Positions 1-5,183 of a DNA stretch of 5,942 bases are shown piece by piece (position 1 is the stretch's first letter; the number at the start of each line of letters is the position of its first letter). Below the pieces are notes generated by a model. That model worked only from the letters and a program-made list of their open reading frames with translations, was not told the DNA's origin and did not search any database. The position numbers and the translations under genes were made by a program. The stretch comes from Burkholderiales bacterium. Its GTDB lineage: Bacteria; Pseudomonadota; Gammaproteobacteria; Burkholderiales; Casimicrobiaceae. Where the stretch lies: NCBI GenBank assembly GCA_025354075.1, contig JANXNO010000651.1, positions 1 to 5,942 on the forward strand. The letters run 5' to 3'.

Positions 1-711
1 ATCAACGGTCACACGATCCAGCGCAGGCGTCACGCCGATGCGCAATCCGGCATCGTCCGACACCATTTCCAGTTGCTGCAAATTGCTGTTGAGCAACAGT
101 GCATCGGGAATCACGTTGTAGCGAAACTCCGGCGTCTCGTCGAACGGCGGTACACCGGCATCGGGTCGGCCCGGCATGAAATAGCTGCGATCCAGCACAA
201 GGTCACCTTTGATGACGCGCACGCCGCTGAAGCGCACCGTTTGCAACATCGCTTGCAGCGCTCGCCAGTCAAAATCTGGGTCACCCAGACCGCGTGCCAC
301 CACGTCACCGCTCAAAATGTCTCGCTGGACTCCACCCGCACTGCGCAGTTCTGTTGTTCCGCGGTACGATGGGCCCAGCCGTTCCAGCGCCACAATCGAG
401 GTCAAAATTTTCAGGGTGGATGCGGGCTGAAGCGCCACAGTTTCGCGGTGGGCGAGGATCGTCGCGCCATCGGACGCACGGAGCACGAGTACGCCCAGCG
501 ATTCAGACGGCAAGCCGGCGGCTTTCATGAGCGTTGCCACAGGCTCTGGAAGCGCCGCGACCGACGCTTTAGTGTCGGCAAAGGCCGACGGCTGCACGGC
601 CAGGGCGAACACACCAAGGAAGTACGTCACGCGGCGCCGGAACGTGCATGCGCCGAAAAGCATGCTAGAGGTCATAGCGGCGAGCGGCCATAGTCGGTTG
701 CGCCAAGGCAT
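1..711 (-). CDS. dacB: D-alanyl-D-alanine carboxypeptidase/endopeptidase, PBP4 type (peptidase S13), 3'-truncated by window edge
   Basis: This is the N-terminal 237 residues of a PBP4-type penicillin-binding protein, which removes the terminal D-Ala of peptidoglycan pentapeptides and can cut DD-crosslinks in the periplasm. The catalytic SxxK box is visible as PASTLK (nucleophile Ser98, Lys101). It is followed by the family motifs GLGDPDF (141-147), GDLVLD (169-174) and FDETPEFRYN (190-199). The SxN and KTG boxes lie beyond the left edge; full-length family members are roughly 450-500 residues. A Sec-type signal fits residues 25-45: RRR, a hydrophobic stretch, then PSAFA before DTK. The ATG at 709-711 has AGGAG at 714-718, only 2 bases away, although GAGG one step upstream gives 4. 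Internal ATGs at 675 and 663 are in frame but lack a ribosome site. The 24 residues before RRR are unusual for a signal peptide, so the true start could be downstream. A terminator lies between it and the upstream receptor gene, so it probably has its own promoter; none was clear. Confidence 0.88.
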   Translation of the reverse strand, partial: MPWRNRLWPLAAMTSSMLFGACTFRRRVTYFLGVFALAVQPSAFADTKASVAALPEPVATLMKAAGLPSESLGVLVLRASDGATILAHRETVALQPASTLKILTSIVALERLGPSYRGTTELRSAGGVQRDILSGDVVARGLGDPDFDWRALQAMLQTVRFSGVRVIKGDLVLDRSYFMPGRPDAGVPPFDETPEFRYNVIPDALLLNSNLQQLEMVSDDAGLRIGVTPALDRVTVD

Positions 712-720
712 CGCTCCTCA

Positions 721-731
721 ATGCCAGGCAT
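721..731. repeat. 11-bp palindrome upstream of dacB
   Basis: ATGCC-A-GGCAT is a perfect 5-1-5 inverted repeat ending 9 bases upstream of the dacB start codon, just beside its AGGAG. It could be a small operator or a chance palindrome. The centre is too short for an RNA hairpin with full arms. The function is unknown. Confidence 0.25.
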
Positions 732-765
732 ACACAGCATCGAAGCATTCAGCTTACGCGTGCCG

Positions 766-789
766 AAAAAAAGGGGCGGTTCTCGCCCC
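766..789 (-). terminator. Rho-independent terminator of the TonB-dependent receptor gene
   Basis: Read on the minus strand this is GGGGCG, a five-base loop AGAAC, CGCCCC, then seven T. It is a perfect 6-bp GC stem followed directly by a U tract. It begins about 50 bases after the receptor stop codon and ends before dacB. It should largely separate receptor transcription from dacB. Confidence 0.88.
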
Positions 790-839
790 CTCCTTGCCGC
801 CGAGGCGCTGTCCAGACGCATCGGCAGTTGCATATTTGC

Positions 840-3629
840 TCACTTAAACTTGTAGTTCACGCGGAGAATAAACGAGCGTAGGCGTGGGTCACCAACGCGA
901 GCATCCCAGCCGGCACCCGCAACGTTATCCACATTGTGGCTAGAAAAACTTGGCTTTGTGTCGAGCACGTTTTTGACGCCTGCCGTCACCGACAAGTTTT
1001 TGATACCGGTGTAGGTTGCCGTTAAGTCGTACAGTGTGTAGCTGCCGATGCGGCCTGGCGCTTGAGCCGGGGTGAATCCTGATCCGTACCCATCGCGCTC
1101 GCCCTCGTACCCAGCATAGTAGTTTTGCGACAAGCTCGAACTCCACGGGCCCTGTGACCACGTCAGGTTCAACGTGTGCTTCCAGCGCAGATGTAAGTTA
1201 AAGCCGTTAGTGGCGTCACCAAACTTGCCAACTAACTCGGCCCAAGGATCGGCCGAGCTGAACCGGCTTCTGTAACTGTCGACATAAGTGCCATCTAGCG
1301 AGGCAACAAATTTGCCGAGACTTGATTGCCAGTTACCCGTCACGTTAATATCCGCGCCGCGGGTTTTGTCGGAACCGACGTTGAATGTAGGTGAGGTCAC
1401 ACTCACGATATCGCCGGAAGCATCGCGCGTGACGTATTGGCGGAAGCGGTCGTACTGACTAATCAGTAGCTGGCCGGAGAGCGCGCCGATCTTGTCGTTG
1501 AGCTCAATTTGCCACAAATCTACGCTCGCGCTCAGCCACGGTGCTGGTTGCATGAACACGCCCACCGAGAACTGCCTGGACGTTTCGGGTTTGAGCTTGG
1601 TATTGCTGGTGCCAATGATGTCGGGGCGAATGCCGCAGCCCCTCGCCTCTTTGCCCGTGGGACACAGGACAGGGTCGTTAATGTCGCTATTGAATTGGCC
1701 CGTTGAATCGCCGCCGTAGAGCGCATAGAAGTCGGGCGCGTGGAAGCCGGTGCTGTACGAACCGCGAAAGCCCACCTGCGGTACAGGCTGCCAGCGCAGC
1801 GCGACTTTCGGATTAGTGGTGGAGCCCACGTCACTATAGCGGTCGTAGCGCAGCGCTAGTTGCGCGTCCAGATTCTTAATAATTGGCACTTGCAATTCAC
1901 CGTAGACTGCGGCGATGTCGCGTGTTGCTTTGTCCAGCGATGACGGTGCGCTTACACCGCTGATCGCCGGCTGCGATGCTGTTTGGTCACTGCGGAAGCG
2001 ATAGCTCTCTTTGCGGAAATCAAAGCCGACCGCGGCGGCCACGGCACCCGCTGGCAGCTTAAAAAGTTCTTTCGATGCGCTGCCATCAATCTCCATGACG
2101 GTCGCTGTGCCACCGTACAGCCCCAAACCCTTGGCCTTAGCGCCGTTGATCAAATCAAGCGCAGCTTGCGTCTGCGTTTGTCCGGGCAGTAGAAACGGAT
2201 TGATCAAGCCAGTCGCCAGTGCATCATTGAGCTTGCTGATAATCATGTTGCCGTCACCGAGCACGCTATTGCTTTTGCTCTCTGCGGTGGAGAAGCCGAG
2301 CTTGTAGTCCCAACCTGCGGCACTACCTTCCAAGCCTGCCAGTACGCGATACGCGTCGGTCTGTGTGTCTTGCTGGCGTGGCCCACACTCAAGACAACGC
2401 CAGCGAATGCGCTCCGCAAGCTGATTATTAAAGCCTGGTACCAGCCCTGTCAGGTCCAAGTAATACGGCGAACGAACGTCCTTGCCGCTGGCGTCTTTGA
2501 TGAAGGCGGGATAGTTACGGTTGGTAATTTGAATAGGCGTGTATTCAACCGCCGACTTGGTGTTCGACGCGACAACTTCCACGAACGCTGTAGTGTCGGG
2601 GTTGATCGCAATTGAGCCCTTCGAGACGAAGTTGATACGCTCCACCGGCTGCATCAGGCTCCACTGCTTGCCGTAGTCGTAGGCGCACGCTTGATTATTA
2701 CCGTTAAAGCCCGTGATGTCGCCACGGTACGGGCTCATGTCGGTGATGCTGGTGCACTTTCCTTGCAGCGCAAGAAGGTTGACGCGGTTGTAGGTCTGAG
2801 CACTCCCTGGCAGCGCGAAGCGGCTTCCAAGTGCGGTGCCATTCACCTGCCCGATGTTGGCGAAAGGGGTACCCGTGGTGTCCGGGGCGAGGCCCAAATT
2901 GGGCTGATAGCCATTGTGGAAATCACGCTGGCTGCCGCGCAGGCGATCATTGCTTTCGAACGTCACGCTTCCCATCACGTTGAACCCGTCGGTGGCTAAG
3001 TTGCCAATACCTCCGGTCAGCGAGCCGCTGTATTTGTTGCCATTACCGTGCTGCGTCATGTCGCCGAATGCGGTGGCTTCAAAGCCCTGATAGTCGCGCC
3101 GCAAAATAAAGTTGATCACGCCGCCGATAGCGTCAGTGCCGTAAATGGCGGACGCCCCGTCTTTGAGAATTTCGATGCGATCGATCGCGGCCATCGGGAT
3201 CGAATTCAAGTCGACCGAACTGCCGTTAAGGCCGTGGGTTGCCACGCGCCGACCGTTTAACAAGACAAGGGTGTATTCAGTGCCGAGCCCGCGCAGCGAA
3301 GCGCCCGAGGCCCCGTTATTGGGACCTTTTTTACCGGTGCTGTTGAGAAAGTCCGAGCCTTGATTGGTAAGCATATTGTCAATGCCGTTACCACTGGCGC
3401 TGATCCGCGTCATCAGCTGCTCAGCCGTGGTGATGCCCTGTTTGGCCAGGTCCTGCGCCTTGATCACCTGCATGGGCGAAGCACCTTCGTCTGCCACGCG
3501 CTTAATGCTCGACCCGGTCACCTCTACGCGCTCAAGTTTTTGCGCCTCGCTGGTTTGACCATGCGCAACCGTGCTGGAAGCGGCAGCAACCACCATCGAA
3601 ACGCAATAGGCAAGTTTCTTAATTTTCAC
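840..3629 (-). CDS. TonB-dependent outer-membrane receptor, 929 aa, substrate unknown
   Basis: This is a complete outer-membrane active transporter that uses energy from TonB-ExbB-ExbD. A Sec signal peptide covers about residues 1-24 (KIKK, hydrophobic core, VAHG before QTS). A TonB-box-like segment, RVEVTGSSIKR, follows at 34-44. The plug domain spans about 45-180, with LRGLGTEYTLVLLNGRRV (112-129), IDRIEILKDGASAIYG (149-164) and GGVINFILRR (169-178). The barrel fills about 200-929, with FRGSYSTGFHAP (621-632), KLKPETS (678-684) and VKNVLDTKPSF (885-895) as recognisable late-barrel motifs. Translation starts at GTG (3627-3629), supported by AGGGA at 3635-3639; the in-frame stop just upstream leaves no ATG alternative. 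The protein ends in NYKFK, so the usual terminal aromatic is the penultimate residue. The six mature cysteines fall in three close pairs (292/315, 412/415, 656/665). It is divergent from an exported LD-carboxypeptidase. The family includes siderophore, vitamin, sugar and peptide receptors. No Fur-box-like site was seen, so iron is not specifically indicated. Confidence 0.93.
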   Translation of the reverse strand: MKIKKLAYCVSMVVAAASSTVAHGQTSEAQKLERVEVTGSSIKRVADEGASPMQVIKAQDLAKQGITTAEQLMTRISASGNGIDNMLTNQGSDFLNSTGKKGPNNGASGASLRGLGTEYTLVLLNGRRVATHGLNGSSVDLNSIPMAAIDRIEILKDGASAIYGTDAIGGVINFILRRDYQGFEATAFGDMTQHGNGNKYSGSLTGGIGNLATDGFNVMGSVTFESNDRLRGSQRDFHNGYQPNLGLAPDTTGTPFANIGQVNGTALGSRFALPGSAQTYNRVNLLALQGKCTSITDMSPYRGDITGFNGNNQACAYDYGKQWSLMQPVERINFVSKGSIAINPDTTAFVEVVASNTKSAVEYTPIQITNRNYPAFIKDASGKDVRSPYYLDLTGLVPGFNNQLAERIRWRCLECGPRQQDTQTDAYRVLAGLEGSAAGWDYKLGFSTAESKSNSVLGDGNMIISKLNDALATGLINPFLLPGQTQTQAALDLINGAKAKGLGLYGGTATVMEIDGSASKELFKLPAGAVAAAVGFDFRKESYRFRSDQTASQPAISGVSAPSSLDKATRDIAAVYGELQVPIIKNLDAQLALRYDRYSDVGSTTNPKVALRWQPVPQVGFRGSYSTGFHAPDFYALYGGDSTGQFNSDINDPVLCPTGKEARGCGIRPDIIGTSNTKLKPETSRQFSVGVFMQPAPWLSASVDLWQIELNDKIGALSGQLLISQYDRFRQYVTRDASGDIVSVTSPTFNVGSDKTRGADINVTGNWQSSLGKFVASLDGTYVDSYRSRFSSADPWAELVGKFGDATNGFNLHLRWKHTLNLTWSQGPWSSSLSQNYYAGYEGERDGYGSGFTPAQAPGRIGSYTLYDLTATYTGIKNLSVTAGVKNVLDTKPSFSSHNVDNVAGAGWDARVGDPRLRSFILRVNYKFK

Positions 3630-3634
3630 GATGA

Positions 3635-3639
3635 TCCCT
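3635..3639 (-). promoter_or_regulatory. Ribosome binding site fixing the receptor GTG start
   Basis: AGGGA on the minus strand lies 5 bases before the GTG at 3627-3629, which is normal spacing. GTG is followed by AAA ATT AAG AAA, the basic start of a typical signal peptide. The site and the signal peptide together support this non-ATG start. Confidence 0.75.
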
Positions 3640-3761
3640 AATATTTTTTACAACGACGTAGTTACCTATCCGAACAATCCAAATAAACCATCTAGCCGTA
3701 ATCGACGTTTAATACGCTGTCCCCCAAGCGCGGCTCACCTTGCGGTAGTTCAACACCTATA

Positions 3762-3781
3762 CCAACGCCTGAAGCGGTTGG
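3762..3781 (-). promoter_or_regulatory. Hairpin in the predicted receptor 5' leader
   Basis: CCAACGC (3762-3768), loop CTGAA, then GCGGTTGG (3774-3781) forms a 7-bp stem with one bulged G. If transcription starts near 3799 on the minus strand, this structure sits about 20 bases into a leader of about 170 bases. No U tract follows, so it is not a terminator. It may stabilise the mRNA or act in leader regulation; the role is inferred only. Confidence 0.35.
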
Positions 3782-3805
3782 ATGTGCGGGCTACCCAGAC
3801 GGTTT

Positions 3806-3836
3806 ATTATGCCGCGACACTGTACGACTGTGTCAA
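3806..3836 (-). promoter_or_regulatory. Predicted sigma-70 promoter for the TonB-dependent receptor
   Basis: On the minus strand, a perfect -35 box TTGACA (3831-3836) and a near-perfect -10 box CATAAT (3806-3811) are separated by 19 bases. That spacing is longer than the usual 16-18, so basal activity may be weak or regulator-dependent. The predicted start point is near 3799, giving a leader of about 170 bases before the GTG. This is the best promoter match seen in the divergent region. Confidence 0.5.
3816..3834. promoter_or_regulatory. Operator-like 19-bp dyad across the receptor promoter
   Basis: GACAC and GTGTC flank nine bases that are partly symmetric (GT at 3822-3823 matches AC at 3827-3828). 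The dyad covers the spacer and overlaps the -35 box of the predicted receptor promoter, a typical position for a repressor site. The outline GRCAC-N9-GTGYC recurs at 3884-3902. The binding protein is unknown, and no regulator gene is in the window. Confidence 0.4.
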
Positions 3837-3883
3837 TTGGAAGATTGGACAATGCTGAAGTTGCATAGCAAATTGCCGGAAAT

Positions 3884-3902
3884 GGCACACTTTGCGTGTG
3901 CC
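3884..3902. promoter_or_regulatory. Perfect 7-5-7 inverted repeat upstream of the LD-carboxypeptidase
   Basis: GGCACAC, TTTGC, GTGTGCC is a perfect 7-bp inverted repeat with a five-base centre, ending 57 bases before the LD-carboxypeptidase ATG. It shares the outline GRCAC-N9-GTGYC with the dyad at 3816-3834, so it may be a second operator for the same dimeric regulator. As RNA it would form a stable hairpin, but no U tract follows on either strand, so a terminator is unlikely. Confidence 0.45.
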
Positions 3903-3959
3903 TCCGAGCAGGCGAGTTAAGCCACGAACCTTCAACACCCTCGAATTCGTCATGACAAC

Positions 3960-5021
3960 ATGAAACGGCGCAGTTTTATAGCCGCACTTTCGACGCTACC
4001 CGCAGCGGCTTTAGCCGCGCGCCAGTCGGCGGTACGCACCACGGAGCACCGAGCGGCGATCGGTGCGGGGGGTCAAATCAAACCACCCGCCCTCAAACGC
4101 GGTGATCTGGTGGGTCTGTTTAACCCCAGTGGCTTCGCTGACGACGCGCTCATCCAGCGCGCCACGCTAAATCTTGAAACGCTGGGCCTTCGCGTGATGC
4201 AGGCGGCGCATCTTCGGGCCTCAAGGGGCAACACGGCAGGCACGATCGGGCAGCGGCTGACCGACCTGCACGCGCTGTTCGCCCATCGCGAAGTACGTGC
4301 GCTGTGGGCCGCGCGCGGCGGCTCAGGTACCGCGCAGATTCTGCCTTTCATCGACTACAGCCTGATCGCACGCAATCCGAAAATTGTGATCGGATATTCC
4401 GACATTACGTCACTGTTGCTCGCACTGTACGCGAAGACGGGACTCATCACGTTTCACGGCCCTGTCGCATCATCGGGCTTCACGCCGTTCACCGTCTCGC
4501 ATCTTGAAGCGACGTTAATTGAAGGTCGCGCAATGCACATGATGAGCACGGCGGAGGAACACGCCAAGCGCGCGACCGACGAGCCAAACTTTGTGCAACG
4601 CGTCCTCAACAGCGGCAGTGCGGAGGGCACGCTGCTCGGCGGAAACCTCTCAGTGCTCGCGTCCCTGGTTGGCACGCCATACCTGCCCGACACGCGCAAC
4701 GCCTTGCTGTTTCTCGAAGAAATCAGCGAAGCTCCCTATCGCATCGACCGCATGCTGACGCAGCTCGCACAGCATGGACTGCTTGATCGTGCGCGAGCGG
4801 CAATGCTGGGTGTGTTCGTCAAATGCGAACCTGCCCCCGGTGAAGAATCGTTGGTGTTATCACAGGCGTTAGCCGATCAATTCGCAGCGCGACCGATTCC
4901 GAGCGCCTACGGCTTGTCGTTCGGTCATGTTGCGTCGCAGTGGGTGTTGCCCATCGGCATTCGGGCACGATTTAATGCGGATGCGCGCACGTTGACGTTG
5001 CTGGAGTCAGCGGTTTCGTAG
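3960..5021 (+). CDS. LD-carboxypeptidase (peptidase S66, LdcA/MccF superfamily) with Tat-type signal peptide
   Basis: Family S66 serine peptidases such as LdcA cut the L,D bond that releases the terminal D-Ala from murein tetrapeptides. The catalytic triad is recognisable: Ser147 in IGYSDIT, Glu253 in LFLEEI, and His323 in LSFGHV. Other family motifs are GDLVGLFNPSG (48-58), ARGGSGTAQILPFIDY (118-133) and LLGGNLSVLASLVGTPYLPD (225-244). The N-terminus MKRRSFIAAL, followed by an Ala-rich stretch ending near residue 20, fits a twin-arginine signal, so the enzyme is probably periplasmic. E. coli LdcA is a cytoplasmic enzyme of about 300 residues; the extra length here is mainly the signal and linker. 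The ATG at 3960 is the only ATG after the upstream in-frame stop at 3918-3920, and it lacks a clear Shine-Dalgarno sequence. The gene is divergent from the receptor. An MccF-like role against microcin-type toxins is possible but less likely for an exported protein. Confidence 0.92.
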   Translation: MKRRSFIAALSTLPAAALAARQSAVRTTEHRAAIGAGGQIKPPALKRGDLVGLFNPSGFADDALIQRATLNLETLGLRVMQAAHLRASRGNTAGTIGQRLTDLHALFAHREVRALWAARGGSGTAQILPFIDYSLIARNPKIVIGYSDITSLLLALYAKTGLITFHGPVASSGFTPFTVSHLEATLIEGRAMHMMSTAEEHAKRATDEPNFVQRVLNSGSAEGTLLGGNLSVLASLVGTPYLPDTRNALLFLEEISEAPYRIDRMLTQLAQHGLLDRARAAMLGVFVKCEPAPGEESLVLSQALADQFAARPIPSAYGLSFGHVASQWVLPIGIRARFNADARTLTLLESAVS

Positions 5022-5041
5022 ACGGCTGTGAACCGAGGATT

Positions 5042-5167
5042 ATGAACAACTTTACGCTGAGAGCCAGGCTCTACTTGGGCAAATTGCTCGATTTCATCAT
5101 CTATCGACTTTCAGAAAAATATCGCGCTGAGCCCAATGATCATAACGCTTACCGCATAAAGCGGTAG
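5042..5167 (+). CDS. Possible small basic protein, 41 aa, unrecognised
   Basis: An open frame starts at ATG 5042, 20 bases after the LD-carboxypeptidase stop, with GAGG at 5035-5038 three bases upstream. It ends at TAG 5165-5167, 17 bases before the stop of the convergent hydrolase gene. The product begins MNNFTLRARLYLGKLLDFII and continues with a charged tail ending in YRIKR. It has nine Lys/Arg against four Asp/Glu, with a hydrophobic patch at about residues 10-23 that could form an amphipathic helix. No family was recognised. It fills most of an otherwise empty 162-base gap and could be translated from the LD-carboxypeptidase message. Against it: it is short, the spacing to GAGG is tight, a hairpin overlaps its stop, and no homologue could be checked. 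It could be chance or a gene remnant. Confidence 0.3.
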   Translation: MNNFTLRARLYLGKLLDFIIYRLSEKYRAEPNDHNAYRIKR

Positions 5168-5168
5168 C
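5147..5168. terminator. Hairpin between convergent genes, possible weak bidirectional terminator
   Basis: GCTTACCGC, loop ATAAA, then GCGGTAGC gives an 8-bp stem with one bulged T; the inner TACCGC/GCGGTA is a perfect 6 bp. It lies 16 bases past the hydrolase stop and between the two convergent genes, where terminators are expected. Neither strand has a U tract after it, so intrinsic termination would be weak. Confidence 0.35.
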
Positions 5169-5183
5169 ACAAAACCAATACTG

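Larger units (their letters stand above)
3630..3959. other. Divergent intergenic control region between receptor and LD-carboxypeptidase genes
   Basis: These 330 bases have no convincing gene and are more AT-rich than the flanking coding regions. They contain the receptor ribosome site, a leader hairpin (3762-3781), a minus-strand promoter candidate (3806-3836) with an overlapping dyad (3816-3834), and a second dyad (3884-3902). No convincing plus-strand -35/-10 pair was found for the LD-carboxypeptidase. An open frame at 3631-3858 (plus) has no ribosome site and opposes the receptor leader, so it is not called. Confidence 0.7.

Noticed and set aside
73..693. Long plus-strand open frame (206 codons)
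   Set aside because: It is antisense to dacB, whose minus-strand product has a clear SxxK box and family motifs; the plus-strand product has no recognisable domain.
1492..3363. Several plus-strand open frames of 65-102 codons inside the receptor gene
   Set aside because: All are antisense shadows of a complete, well-supported receptor coding sequence.
3740..3800. tRNA-like fragments (GTAGTTCAAC and nearby stems)
   Set aside because: No acceptor stem, anticodon arm or full cloverleaf can be folded around them.
3778..3810. Plus-strand promoter TTGGAT...TATTAT for the LD-carboxypeptidase
   Set aside because: The spacer is 21 bases, too long for sigma-70, and the -10 match is the reverse side of the minus-strand -10 box.
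3631..3858. Plus-strand open frame of 75 codons in the divergent region
   Set aside because: No ribosome site, low-complexity composition without a family, and it runs antisense through the predicted receptor leader and promoter.
3883..3896. Sigma-54-like TGGCAC...TTGC ahead of the LD-carboxypeptidase
   Set aside because: Only three bases separate TGGCAC and TTGC; sigma-54 promoters need five (GG to GC spacing here is two bases too short).
5136..5143. ATGATCAT palindrome resembling part of a Fur box
   Set aside because: It lies between convergent genes with no promoter to control, and the flanks do not extend the Fur consensus.
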